Part shown: positions 25,115-32,766 of the stretch, one piece after another | Layout of the letters: each line of letters begins with the position of its first letter | How positions within the stretch are numbered: position 1 is the stretch's first letter | Assembly: GCA_002783405.1 (NCBI GenBank) | Contig: PFGG01000064.1 | Span: 188,200-252,199 of the forward strand | Direction of reading: 5' to 3' | DNA length: 64,000 nucleotides | Source: a bacterium (Candidatus Blackallbacteria) CG13_big_fil_rev_8_21_14_2_50_49_14 | GTDB lineage: Bacteria > Cyanobacteriota > Sericytochromatia > UBA7694 | The notes under the pieces: generated by a model | Told to the model about the DNA's origin: nothing | What the model saw: only the letters and a program-made list of their open reading frames with translations | The model's database searches: none | Translations under genes and position numbers: made by a program

Positions 25115-26254
25115 TTGGCGAAAAGCAGAGAAGTTACCCTACAGAAAGCGCAAAAAAGAAGAGAAAAGCTTTTATTAGTTCTAGCAAATAAGCTTGAATT
25201 TATGTATATAAAAGATATTGCAGATTTATGCTCTCTCAAAACAGAAGATATTACAAATGATCTTAAGACTCTTTCCAGTCAGGGAATCTTGTCCCGTCGG
25301 GAAGATAAATCAAGTCATCCCGCTCGCTTAATGTTTAAGTTGAAGCCGAGTAAGATTCCAAAGGAAATAAAAAATATGAACAAATCGAATCAGAAATCCG
25401 TTCTTGGATCGAAAAAAACAGCTCAATCCAAAGCTGCCCCTGAACAAAATGGTTCTACTTCAACTGAGAAAGTAGAAAAAGCCCCTGCCAAGGCCAAGGC
25501 CCCTGCTAAAGCAGCAGCACCCGCCAAAGCCCCTGCTAAAGCAGCAGCTCCCGCCAAGGCCAAAGCCCCTGCTAAAGCAGCAGCCCCTGCCAAGGCCAAA
25601 GCCCCTGCCAAAGCAGCAGCCCCTGCCAAGGCCAAAGCCCCTGCTAAAGCAGCAGCTCCTGCCAAGGCCAAGGCCCCTGCTAAAGCAGCAGCCCCTGCCA
25701 AGGCCAAAGCTCCTGCTAAAGCAGCAGCCCCTGCCAAGACCAAGGCCCCTGCTAAAGCAGCAGCTCCTGCCAAAGCAGATGCTCCCTCAAAAAAAAAACC
25801 CGGACCTAAGCCCAAAGTCAAAGTTGAAGCTGCAGAAAAAGGGTTAAAACCAGCACAGGAAGCCGTTCTTCAGGTTTCTTCTGAAAGTTCTGAGCGTCCG
25901 GCACGTCGTCGGCGTTCTCCTTCAGGAGAAACCCGGCGCGGTATTCTTCAGGTTTTGGCTGAAGGAAAAATGTTGTCAAATCCTGAATTATGCCAACGTC
26001 TGAATCAAAATGCAGCGAATATGTACAAGATGCTTGCCCTCTTACTGGAGCAAGGCTTGGTGGTGCGTGAAAGAAAAGGGCGTTCCTACTATTTCAGATT
26101 GGCTTCTGATTCTGCGGGTCAGCCGCTTGTCACTTCACAGGCCAAAGACAATGGCAAACAGAGCTTTAAGCAACAGGATCTTGCCAGTGTAGATCTGCTG
26201 GTCGATCGCCTAGCAGATGCGGCAAAGTCGTTTTTTAGACAATTGCTGAAATAA
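25115..26254 (+). CDS. Two-winged-helix DNA-binding protein with histone-H1-like tail
   Basis: A 379-residue protein with three parts. Residues about 10-70 look like a winged helix (LANKLEFMYIKDIADLCSL, then DLKTLSSQGILSRRED). Residues about 95-240 are a lysine/alanine/proline-rich low-complexity linker with eight copies of KAPAKAAAPA, ending in KKKPGPKPKVK, like the tails of histone H1 and AlgP/HU-like nucleoid proteins. Residues about 270-335 form a second winged helix (RRGILQVLAEGKMLSNPELC, then MYKMLALLLEQGLVVRERKG, then SYYFRLA). It probably binds DNA at two sites and neutralises it in between, so a nucleoid-associated or architectural role is likely. Start TTG at 25115 with AGAAGG upstream. 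Also readable as an ArsR-like regulator. Function is inferred from composition. Confidence 0.75.
   Translation: MAKSREVTLQKAQKRREKLLLVLANKLEFMYIKDIADLCSLKTEDITNDLKTLSSQGILSRREDKSSHPARLMFKLKPSKIPKEIKNMNKSNQKSVLGSKKTAQSKAAPEQNGSTSTEKVEKAPAKAKAPAKAAAPAKAPAKAAAPAKAKAPAKAAAPAKAKAPAKAAAPAKAKAPAKAAAPAKAKAPAKAAAPAKAKAPAKAAAPAKTKAPAKAAAPAKADAPSKKKPGPKPKVKVEAAEKGLKPAQEAVLQVSSESSERPARRRRSPSGETRRGILQVLAEGKMLSNPELCQRLNQNAANMYKMLALLLEQGLVVRERKGRSYYFRLASDSAGQPLVTSQAKDNGKQSFKQQDLASVDLLVDRLADAAKSFFRQLLK
25496..25771 (+). repeat. In-frame tandem repeat coding KAPAKAAAPA units
   Basis: Eight copies of a 10-residue block KAPAKAAAPA, residues 128-219 of the surrounding gene. All but the first pair are separated by the dipeptide KA or KT, so the DNA period is 36 bases (30 for the first pair). 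Neighbouring units are nearly identical in DNA, differing mainly at third codon positions, which implies recent expansion. Copy number may vary between strains. Confidence 0.95.
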
Positions 26255-26275
26255 TTGATATTTAATCTCAATCAG

Positions 26276-26299
26276 GCCCTGGGCAGTTTTGCTCAGGGC
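26276..26299. terminator. Hairpin between convergent genes
   Basis: GCCCTGGGC, loop AGTTTT, GCTCAGGGC forms a 9-base stem with one G-T pair, located where the DNA-binding gene (ending 26254) and the TonB-like gene (ending 26293) converge. A moderately T-rich tail (TTGTTGCGTTT) follows on the plus strand. It probably stops transcripts from the plus side and perhaps from both. Confidence 0.5.
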
Positions 26300-27480
26300 T
26301 TGTTGCGTTTCAGGCGTTCGTATTGGATTTGTACAGAAGTAATCAACTGATTCTGATCGCCTTCCCACTGGGGTTGCCATTTGAGCGAAAAACTTTTGAT
26401 TTGCCCAGGATCATTGGGGGGATAATAATTGATATCCGTTTGCCTGAGTTCGGGTTGAACATCGGGGTCCCAGCGAGCTTGGAAACGCAGTTGATCATGA
26501 TCAAAGCGTATATATTCAAAGCCCAAATTTCCGCTGCTGATATTGGTGGCAGGTTTGGGTGGGGGGAGGTGGGATATATCTAATTTTGCCAAATCACGCA
26601 GACGATCCCGGCTGGAATCCAGATCTTTTTCTGTGGCATTTGTATCAAAGTTTTGAGGCTGATCCTGCTCGCCAAAGAGTCTGTCTAGAAAGCCCAAGCG
26701 TGAGCCTTCGCGTCCACCTGTGTTTTCTCCAGGTGATCCTGAGGCAGGGGAAGAATTGGGTGAAGGGTTTCCAGAAGCGTTTTCAGAACCTGTGGTATTT
26801 TCAGGCAAGCGCATCATATCATTGGCTTTTTTCTCAAAACCTTCGCCATCGGTCAGGAATTTTTCGTAATCTTCCCAGGATTTAAAGCCCGGCGGCAATT
26901 CTTCGGGCATCTCAAGATCTTGGTCGGCAAAGTATTTTTGTACTGCCTGTTTTCTTTGGGCTTCTCCCTCAGGCAAGTTTGCAGTGGGAGAAGGTATTGG
27001 CGTCGGGCTGGCCTCAGGCGAAGGAGAGGGTTTGCTCAGTTCGCTGGCTGAAGGGCTGGGCGTCGGCATGGGGGTGGGGCTGGGTTTGGCCAAAGCAGGA
27101 CTGGGTTTTGCGCTGGGGGTGGGCGTTGGCTTTGGTTTTTTTGCGATCAAGTCTTCACCCTTTTGTGTGGGGGGAGCGGGCTCTGTCTTTTGAGGTTCTG
27201 TTTCGGGAGGGGGAGGCGATTGGGGGGGCAAGTTGACCGTTTCAACCTGGATGGGATCTTGAGCTTCCATGGTTTTTGCTGAGATTTTATGAAATTTCAT
27301 GCTCCCAGCAAAACTGACAAGAACGACTCCATGAACCAAAAATGAAAGAATGCAAAAAAGCAAAAAAAGCAACTTCTCCCGTCGACCTTCTGCTCTTTGA
27401 CGCTTAATGCGAATTGGAACAGAAGGCTTGGGAGAAAAGCTCTTTTTGCCGAAAAGACGACCGAAAAACCTGCGTAAAAT
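26293..27480 (-). CDS. TonB-like proline-rich single-span protein, probable AUU start
   Basis: An inner-membrane protein with a short basic cytoplasmic N-terminus, one membrane segment (LLFLLFCILSFLVHGVVLVS) and a long Pro/Ser/Thr-rich periplasmic spacer with many PSPTP/PTPSP units. An acidic middle part and a C-terminal strand-rich domain of about 100 residues follow. The architecture fits TonB/TolA-type energy transducers, but the C-terminal domain is not a clear TonB domain. Conventional starts give TTG at 27372, with an SD spacing of only 3 and no basic N-terminus. An in-frame ATT at 27478-27480 has GGAG exactly 7 bases upstream and adds a basic segment (RRFFGRLFGKKSF...KRQRAEGRREK), so I prefer it (395 residues). 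It follows rplS by 18 bases, so it is probably co-transcribed with the ribosomal genes. Confidence 0.7.
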   Translation of the reverse strand: MLRRFFGRLFGKKSFSPKPSVPIRIKRQRAEGRREKLLFLLFCILSFLVHGVVLVSFAGSMKFHKISAKTMEAQDPIQVETVNLPPQSPPPPETEPQKTEPAPPTQKGEDLIAKKPKPTPTPSAKPSPALAKPSPTPMPTPSPSASELSKPSPSPEASPTPIPSPTANLPEGEAQRKQAVQKYFADQDLEMPEELPPGFKSWEDYEKFLTDGEGFEKKANDMMRLPENTTGSENASGNPSPNSSPASGSPGENTGGREGSRLGFLDRLFGEQDQPQNFDTNATEKDLDSSRDRLRDLAKLDISHLPPPKPATNISSGNLGFEYIRFDHDQLRFQARWDPDVQPELRQTDINYYPPNDPGQIKSFSLKWQPQWEGDQNQLITSVQIQYERLKRNKP

Positions 27481-27498
27481 AGCCGGTCTCCGGTGAAT

Positions 27499-27846
27499 CT
27501 ATCTTTTTTCCCGGATACGTGCAGATTTTCCGCTACGACTCCGGAAGTAGTAGATGCGAGCACGACGCACAGCGCCTTTACGTTTCAGCACGAACTTGGC
27601 GACGCGGGGAGAATGAATCAGAAAAGTACGTTCAACGCCGATTCCCTGAAACATTTTGCGCACGGTAACAGTCTGGCTGATGCCGCTGCCCTGGAGTTTA
27701 ATAACGACACCTTCGAAAACCTGAACGCGTTCTTTTCCGCCTTCAACGATTTTGGCATGAACGGCAACAGTGTCGCCGGAACTCATGGTAGGTACATCGT
27801 CTTTCAACTGGGACTGGGTAATTTCTCTCATCAGTTGTTGTGACAT
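27499..27846 (-). CDS. rplS: 50S ribosomal protein L19
   Basis: A 115-residue ribosomal protein at the 30S-50S interface. Recognised by [20 protein letters not shown] (24-43), [12 protein letters not shown], the strongly conserved [20 protein letters not shown], and the basic end [24 protein letters not shown] at 27846, 11 bases after the rpmA stop. In many bacteria rplS lies with trmD and rimM. Here it follows rplU and rpmA, an unusual order. Confidence 0.97.
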   Translation of the reverse strand: MSQQLMREITQSQLKDDVPTMSSGDTVAVHAKIVEGGKERVQVFEGVVIKLQGSGISQTVTVRKMFQGIGVERTFLIHSPRVAKFVLKRKGAVRRARIYYFRSRSGKSARIREKR

Positions 27847-27857
27847 GTCTGAAATCC

Positions 27858-28130
27858 TTATCCTTCCTGGGCCACAGCTTGAGAATAAACGCTGATTTTG
27901 CGATCTCTCAAACCACGACGTTCGAATTTTACAACCCCATCAATCAGGGAGTAAATGGTAAAATCGCGGCCAATACCCACATTGTTGCCAGTATGGAAAT
28001 GGGTTCCACGTTGACGTACAATGATGCTACCAGCGGTGACTTTTTCACCATCATAGCGCTTCACGCCCAGGTATTTGGGGTTACTGTCGCGCCCGTTTTT
28101 GGAACTGCCTACACCTTTTTTATGAGCCAT
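27858..28130 (-). CDS. rpmA: 50S ribosomal protein L27
   Basis: A 90-residue protein whose N-terminus reaches the peptidyl-transferase centre. It begins [20 protein letters not shown], the classic L27 start without the cleaved extension found in Firmicutes. Further family features are [20 protein letters not shown] and [20 protein letters not shown]. The ATG has GGAGAAAC upstream, in the 15-base gap after rplU. Confidence 0.98.
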   Translation of the reverse strand: MAHKKGVGSSKNGRDSNPKYLGVKRYDGEKVTAGSIIVRQRGTHFHTGNNVGIGRDFTIYSLIDGVVKFERRGLRDRKISVYSQAVAQEG

Positions 28131-28145
28131 GGTTCAGTTTCTCCT

Positions 28146-28460
28146 TTAACCTAAGCGAATTTCTTCGATCAGCACGCGGGTATACTTTTGACGGTGACCC
28201 ACTTTGCGCTGATAGCCTTTTTTGGCACGGTACTTGAAGGAAACCACTTTTTTAGCTTTGACTTCCTCTTTGAGGATTTTACCAGTGACAGTGGCTGTTT
28301 CCACGTGGGGAGCGCCTACCACTGTTTTTTCACCATCAACAACCATCAGAGCAGGGAAGTTGACAGTATTGCCTTCGGTGCTATGAAGCAACTCAACTTC
28401 GAGCCAACGGCCCTGTTCAGCTTTATATTGCTTTCCACCGGTTTCAATAATTGCGTACAT
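28146..28460 (-). CDS. rplU: 50S ribosomal protein L21
   Basis: A 104-residue ribosomal protein. Family features: start MYAIIETGGKQYKAEQGRWL, middle VVGAPHVETATVTGKILKE, and end KYRAKKGYQRKVGHRQKYTR, where the GH[RK]Q motif contacts 23S rRNA. It is the first gene of the rplU-rpmA-rplS operon and is preceded by a leader of about 230 bases that may be regulatory. Confidence 0.98.
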   Translation of the reverse strand: MYAIIETGGKQYKAEQGRWLEVELLHSTEGNTVNFPALMVVDGEKTVVGAPHVETATVTGKILKEEVKAKKVVSFKYRAKKGYQRKVGHRQKYTRVLIEEIRLG

Positions 28461-28715
28461 GATTGACCACCTAAAACGACTGCGAAAATAGTGTTCAGAA
28501 TAAATATCAGATCTGACAGAGATGCAAAGCTTTGAGGGGGCTCTTCATCGGGCCGGATCCGACCGCAGGGGCGTTACTGGGATTTAAGAAGGGAGGGAAA
28601 AATTCCTTAACTTCAACGTTCTGACTGCTTTAATGTTTCATTCTCAGGAAACAGGGTTACAAAGACAGATCGCACCCGCAACGCACGTGAGAGTCAGCAT
28701 AACACAGGCTGTGTT
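28461..28715 (-). promoter_or_regulatory. rplU promoter, palindrome and long 5' leader
   Basis: On the minus strand TGTTATGCT (plus 28696-28704) is an extended -10, and it is overlapped by the 7-1-7 palindrome AACACAGGCTGTGTT (28701-28715). Transcription would start near 28689 and give a leader of roughly 228 bases before the rplU ATG. The leader holds a near-palindromic GC-rich element (GGCCGGATCCGACC on plus, 28551-28564). L21 operons in some bacteria are controlled through their leader, and that is possible here. The remaining gene-free part, 28716-28939, shows only a weak extended -10 (TGTTAACAT at 28904-28912) for the plus-strand hydrolase. Confidence 0.45.
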
Positions 28716-28939
28716 CTATTGACTAGTTTTTCCTGAAGCATTTGATAATGCGAATTTAACTGCTTATGTTGCTGCCATCAACCAGATGTCTTTACGCATT
28801 CCTGAGAATCTGCTCTGAGAGGTGGTTTCAATCAACTTTAAGCTAGACTTAAACTCAAGAATTTCCGGGTTTGGCTTCTTTCTTTCTCAAGAAATACAGA
28901 CTGTGTTAACATTCCTGGATTCTTTTCGGGAAGTGGAAT

Positions 28940-29731
28940 ATGACTGAGATTGAATTGGCTTTTGAAAAACTGGGTTCAGGTCCCCCCTTGATTTGCCTGC
29001 ATGGCCTCTATGGCGCTGGCCGCAATTGGCGGCAAATCGCACGGGCTTTGTCCTCTGACTTTGGTATTTATTTACCTGATGCCCGCAATCATGGCAAATC
29101 ACCCTGGACAGAGGCTATTTCATATCCTTTGATGGCGAAAGATCTTTTCAATTTTATGCAAAGACAGGGGCTGGAGAAACCGATCCTCTTGGGCCATTCA
29201 ATGGGGGGAAAAACGGTGATGCAGTTTGCCTTTGATTACCCTCAGGAAGCAGCGGGCCTGATTATTGTCGATGTGGCTGCCAGAGCCTATGAGAGTGAAT
29301 TTCATGGCCATCTGCTTCAAAGTTTATTGAGACTGAATTTACAAACCCTCAGTTCCCGACAGGAAGCAGAATTTCTGCTCGAATCTGCCGTTCCTGATCG
29401 TGGGGTGCGGCAGTTTCTGCTTTCAAGCTTGCAGCGTGAAGATACAAATTGGCGATGGAAAATGAATTTATCGGGCTTGTTGAAGGACTTGCCCAAGATC
29501 ATGGGGGCTGTTCCCTTGCCAGTGCATGCTTTGAGCAAAGAGATACCCGTTCTGGTGATGGCAGGAGCGTTGTCTTCTTATATACAGGCTTCAGATCAGT
29601 TGGATTTTCAGCAGCGTTTTGAGACGTTTGAATCTATTCAGATTCCGGGCTCAGGGCATTGGCTACATGTTGAACAACCCAAGCTTTTTTTGTCTGAGTT
29701 AAAGATATTTTTGAAGCGCTGGTTTATGTGA
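28940..29731 (+). CDS. Alpha/beta hydrolase, YbfF/ABHD11-like
   Basis: A 263-residue cytosolic esterase-like hydrolase. The oxyanion-side HG motif is CLHGLYGAGRNW (about 18-29), with a PDARNHGKSPW strand-loop (about 50-60). The nucleophile elbow is GHSMGG (about 92-97), and the catalytic His lies in GSGHWLHVEQP near the end. This PDxRNHGxS plus GHSMGGK combination is the signature of the YbfF/ABHD11 group, acyl-ester or thioesterases of uncertain natural substrate. ATG with GGGAAGTGG upstream. Its 3' end overlaps the convergent mntP gene by 8 bases. Confidence 0.88.
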   Translation: MTEIELAFEKLGSGPPLICLHGLYGAGRNWRQIARALSSDFGIYLPDARNHGKSPWTEAISYPLMAKDLFNFMQRQGLEKPILLGHSMGGKTVMQFAFDYPQEAAGLIIVDVAARAYESEFHGHLLQSLLRLNLQTLSSRQEAEFLLESAVPDRGVRQFLLSSLQREDTNWRWKMNLSGLLKDLPKIMGAVPLPVHALSKEIPVLVMAGALSSYIQASDQLDFQQRFETFESIQIPGSGHWLHVEQPKLFLSELKIFLKRWFM

Positions 29732-30260
29732 GCAGTACTTTGATGCCCAGACCAATCAAAACCAGGCCACCCATCATTTCTGCGCGTGAGCCCAAATGTT
29801 CTCCCAGACGTTTTCCGGAATAACCCCCGATCAGGGCCATTCCCAACGAGGTAAATCCTGTCATGAGTGTGGCCATCAGTACCGGAATATGCAGGGAGGG
29901 CAGTGAGATGCCAGCTGCCAAGGCGTCAATACTGGTAGCGATCGAGAGAATAAAATAATCTCGAATTTGATTGAGTTCAGGTTCTTCCTCTGATTCTTCT
30001 TCGCGGGATTCTTTGAGCATTTTAACCCCAATGCCAACCAGCAGAAGAGCTGCGAGCCAATCGATTGCGGGGCCCATGGCCTGCATTAATAAATTACCGC
30101 CAGCCCAACCGGCGAGCAGCATGCCCCCTTGAAAAATCCCAAAAAGCAGGGCCAGACGCAGCAGATGCTTGTGTCCTGAACCATTGCGCATACCTTGTGA
30201 AAGCGAAATGGCGAAACAATCCATGGCCAGGCTCATGCCCAGAAAAAAACTTTGAATCAT
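29724..30260 (-). CDS. mntP: Manganese efflux pump MntP
   Basis: A 178-residue membrane protein with six predicted helices that exports Mn2+. The two symmetrical Asp-containing motifs of the family are present: SLAMDCFAISLSQGMR (10-25) and SIATSIDALAAGISLP (about 105-120). An acidic loop ESREEESEEEPE (about 85-96) separates the two halves. ATG at 30260, with only a weak Shine-Dalgarno. I looked for a yybP-ykoY manganese riboswitch in the about 90 bases upstream and saw no convincing candidate. Confidence 0.93.
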   Translation of the reverse strand: MIQSFFLGMSLAMDCFAISLSQGMRNGSGHKHLLRLALLFGIFQGGMLLAGWAGGNLLMQAMGPAIDWLAALLLVGIGVKMLKESREEESEEEPELNQIRDYFILSIATSIDALAAGISLPSLHIPVLMATLMTGFTSLGMALIGGYSGKRLGEHLGSRAEMMGGLVLIGLGIKVLLT

Positions 30261-30428
30261 CTAATCATATTACTCTGAACAGCTCATGATGGTGAGACGA
30301 TAGTAAGATTAAAATCTGCTTACATTAAAATTAACTAATTGTTAATCAAATGATTGCTATTTGTTAAGAATATTTTTATCACTTTCTACGATAGATGCTT
30401 TATCAAGGCGAAAAGTAGGTTTCGATCA

Positions 30429-31049
30429 ATGGTCAATACAGTTTCAAGCTCAAGTTATGTCGTTTCCCCCTATCATTATCCTGTTGCGACTTCTGCAACC
30501 GTTGCCTCTGCGCCTACTTCTGCAACGGTCAACCCCTATGGTGCTGATAGCTATACTTCCAGTAATTCGGGCTCTGCCCAATTGGATCCAAACCAGCAGG
30601 CGGGTACCATGAAACGCATGATGAATGGAATTGGCAATGCCTTTGGCCGTATGGCAGATTGGGTGGGATTGGGCACGATCTCACACTATGCCAAACAAAA
30701 CTTTGAGCTATATGATGCAGATCGTTCCAACAGTTTGAATGCACAAGAGTTTTCAGCCGTTAGCTCTTTGATTGCGAAAAGTTTTCAGGAAGTAGACAGC
30801 AATGCCAACCAGCAGGTCAGCTTGGGTGAATTTAAGCGCATTGTCGGCGATCTGGTAGATGCAAATTTCAAAGCCTTGGATACCAGTCAAGACGGTTTTA
30901 TAAACTTTAACGAAGCCTATGCCGGAGGCTATGTGGCAACCCAAGGCAATCAGAATACCTTTGCCAGCCACGATATCAACCAGGATGGTTTGCTTTCACG
31001 CAATGAATTTGCGGGATTGCTCAATGATATGAAGTTGAAGCATTTCTAA
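30429..31049 (+). CDS. Four-EF-hand calcium-binding protein
   Basis: A 206-residue protein with four EF-hand loops: DADRSNSLNAQEF (about 95-107), DSNANQQVSLGEF (about 119-131), DTSQDGFINFNEA (about 144-156) and DINQDGLLSRNEF (about 180-192). Loops 3 and 4 have full sets of calcium ligands, while loops 1 and 2 are also plausible. The N-terminal 75 residues are Ser/Thr/Ala/Tyr-rich and disordered-looking, with no signal peptide. ATG 30429 was chosen over a TTG at 30354. A clear terminator follows, so the gene is monocistronic. It might be an intracellular Ca2+ buffer or sensor, or a protein exported without a classical signal. Confidence 0.85.
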   Translation: MVNTVSSSSYVVSPYHYPVATSATVASAPTSATVNPYGADSYTSSNSGSAQLDPNQQAGTMKRMMNGIGNAFGRMADWVGLGTISHYAKQNFELYDADRSNSLNAQEFSAVSSLIAKSFQEVDSNANQQVSLGEFKRIVGDLVDANFKALDTSQDGFINFNEAYAGGYVATQGNQNTFASHDINQDGLLSRNEFAGLLNDMKLKHF

Positions 31050-31063
31050 ACAGAATATTTTAT

Positions 31064-31091
31064 AAAAAGGGCCTCTTTTGAGGTCTTTTTT
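31064..31091 (+). terminator. Rho-independent terminator of EF-hand gene
   Basis: AAAAAGGGCCTC, loop TTTT, GAGGTCTTTTTT: a 6-base core stem (one G-T pair) extended by A-T pairs and ending in a run of six T, 15 bases after the stop codon. Confidence 0.85.
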
Positions 31092-31234
31092 ATTGGGAAT
31101 TTTTCAGTCTGTTCAGAATAGGCCCAATACGTATAGTCTCAGACCCATGTTTATGCGAGCAAGACTCTCAGCCAGGGAATGCCAAAGTGGAGATTTGGCT
31201 GGCTTGAATTGCCTTCGCAATTCCGACCTTGCGT

Positions 31235-31345
31235 TTATTTTTTGAAGGACTTGCCAGCTTCTTGCGTGTTTGAGACCCGCTGGGCACTGATTTGAGCGCG
31301 GGTCATGAGTGGAAACAAACTGAGCAAGAGATAGGATTTTTGCAT
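31235..31345 (-). CDS. Possible 36-residue small protein
   Basis: The only candidate gene in the 31092-31385 gap. It reads MQKSYLLLSLFPLMTRAQIS and goes on to SNTQEAGKSFKK. AAGGTAG lies about 7 bases before the ATG. It has a short hydrophobic N-terminus that could be a signal-like or membrane segment. There is no homology I can recall, and it may be a relic. Nearby, GAATTGC/GCAATTC (31206-31223) is a perfect 7-base inverted repeat of unknown role. Confidence 0.25.
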   Translation of the reverse strand: MQKSYLLLSLFPLMTRAQISAQRVSNTQEAGKSFKK

Positions 31346-31385
31346 ATTGAGCTACCTTTGGATGTGATTTCTCAATTGAAGCAGA

Positions 31386-31428
31386 CAAAAAAATTAAAAT
31401 CTGGTTCCCTGCTCACAGGAAACCAGAT
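31386..31428 (-). terminator. Rho-independent terminator of the cysteine-synthase-like gene
   Basis: On the minus strand ATCTGGTTTCCTG, loop TGAG, CAGGGAACCAGAT forms a 13-base stem with one mismatch. It is followed by TTTTAATTTTTTT and lies 10 bases after the stop codon of the gene at 31438. Confidence 0.9.
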
Positions 31429-31437
31429 GCTTAGAAA

Positions 31438-32406
31438 TTAAAATGAATCGATCAAGCCATTTTTGCGTAGCCAATCCTCGTTAAAGGCTTTGGAAATATA
31501 ACCCCTGCCATTATCTGGTAGGATAATGACCATCACTGCATTTTCGTCCAATTGATGTTTCTCGGCATAACGCAAAGCGCCGACCACCGCTGAACCGCAG
31601 GAAATACCTACGAAAAGGCCTTCTTCCTGAGCCAGTCTGCGGGTCATATCATAGGATTCCCTGTCATAGACCGTAACAAATTCATGTACGCGGTCGAGAT
31701 GGCAGGTGCCAGGGTAAAAATCTTCACCAATGCCTTCAATCAAATAGGGGTGTACATTTTCGGGCTCTGAATAGATCGAGCCTTGGGGATCTACCCCAAT
31801 GATCTGAATTTCAGGGTTTTGTTCATTGAGATATTTGCCCACACCACTGATGGTTCCACCCGTCCCTACCCCTGCGACGAAATGGGTAATTTTGCCCTCG
31901 GTCTGCTTCCAGATCTCAGGGCCTGTGGTCTCATAGTGGGCCAAAGGATTGTTCTGATTTTGGTATTGATTGGGCTGGTAGCCGCCAGGAATTTCACTGG
32001 CCAGACGTGTGGCGACACTGTAATAACTGCGGGGGTCTTCTGGCTCCACGGCGGTGGGGCAGGGAATGACCTCTGCGCCAAGCGCCCGCAAGGTATTGAT
32101 CTTATCGATGCTGACCTTGTCAGGGCAGGTAAAAATGCACTTATAGCCCCGCAGCGCGGCAACCAAAGCCAGGCCCATGCCGGTATTGCCTGAGGTGGGT
32201 TCGACAATGGTACCCCCTGGCTTGAGCAGGCCTTCTCGTTCTGCCGCATCGAGCATATACTGCCCAATTCTGTCTTTGACGCTTCCACCGGGATTAAAAT
32301 ATTCAACTTTGACGAGCATTAAGGGTTTTACACCCTTGTTGACTTGATTGAGACGTACCAGGGGGGTATTTCCCATCAGTTCAAGGATATTATTGGCGTA
32401 TTGCAT
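31438..32406 (-). CDS. Cystathionine beta-synthase / cysteine synthase family enzyme
   Basis: A fold-type II PLP enzyme of 322 residues. PLP lysine K44 is in NPGGSVKDRIG; the phosphate-binding SGNTG is in VEPTSGNTGMGLALVAA; the second loop is GVGTGGTISGVG. The wording of several blocks (GYKCIFTCPDKVSIDKI, YQNQNNPLAHYETTGPEIW, and the end DNGRGYISKAFNEDWL) fits the catalytic core of cystathionine beta-synthase better than CysK. The C-terminal CBS-domain pair of the eukaryotic enzyme is absent. It condenses serine (or O-acetylserine) with homocysteine or sulfide. ATG start with AGGAAAC upstream. The upstream gap holds an inverted repeat (GCAGAT...ATCTGC, 32466-32495), and no known riboswitch was seen. 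Substrate choice is uncertain. Confidence 0.88.
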   Translation of the reverse strand: MQYANNILELMGNTPLVRLNQVNKGVKPLMLVKVEYFNPGGSVKDRIGQYMLDAAEREGLLKPGGTIVEPTSGNTGMGLALVAALRGYKCIFTCPDKVSIDKINTLRALGAEVIPCPTAVEPEDPRSYYSVATRLASEIPGGYQPNQYQNQNNPLAHYETTGPEIWKQTEGKITHFVAGVGTGGTISGVGKYLNEQNPEIQIIGVDPQGSIYSEPENVHPYLIEGIGEDFYPGTCHLDRVHEFVTVYDRESYDMTRRLAQEEGLFVGISCGSAVVGALRYAEKHQLDENAVMVIILPDNGRGYISKAFNEDWLRKNGLIDSF

Positions 32407-32548
32407 ACTGTTTCCTGTCTAAATAGAGGAGAAAGGCAACTCTCTCGGATTTAGTCTTTAGTTTAGCAGATTTTTAATATTTCTTAAATATCTGCGGTGG
32501 AAACGTAGGCTTTGAAAGCCTTCTGAACATTCCTGCCAGGGCAGGGAA

Positions 32549-32731
32549 TTAAAACAGACGTTTCCACCAGGAAGTACCCTCTGTGCTTTCCTGCGCAGTG
32601 CACCAATTCACGACTATTTTGCGTTCTTCTGCAGTCATGGTGAGTGTGCCTTGGGGCGGCATTTTCAGGCTGCTGACTTCCTTGCTGATATTGTCGTGGT
32701 TGCTTACCATTTTGGAATTTGAAGGGTTCAA
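32549..32731 (-). pseudogene. Short ORF resembling the C-terminal end of a cytochrome-c-like domain
   Basis: The reading frame (60 residues from TTG 32731; open back to the def stop codon) reads PSNSKMVSNHDN, then SSLKMPPQGTLTMTAEERKI and VVNWC. This is the usual tail of small c-type cytochrome domains (PxxSxL...MPPxGxLTxxE...W[IV]), including the likely Met ligand. The CxxCH haem part is missing, no start with a Shine-Dalgarno is present, and it abuts def. It is therefore probably a decayed fragment, although translation coupled to def cannot be excluded. Confidence 0.4.
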
Positions 32732-32766
32732 TTGAACTTTCTGGTTTTGCCCTGTAATTTTTAAAC

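Noticed and set aside
25423-25821. 132-residue alanine/leucine/glycine-rich minus-strand frame
   Set aside because: Mirror of the KAPAKAAAPA repeat on the opposite strand, low complexity with no start signal.
30261-30353. yybP-ykoY manganese riboswitch before mntP
   Set aside because: The gap is too short and shows no matching core.
31113-31388. 91-residue minus-strand frame
   Set aside because: It overlaps the cysteine-synthase-like terminator and has no ribosome-binding site or domain. The shorter frame at 31235-31345 is the better candidate.
32407-32548. Possible SAM or other riboswitch before the cystathionine-synthase-like gene
   Set aside because: Only a simple inverted repeat is visible (32466-32495); the conserved riboswitch core words are missing.
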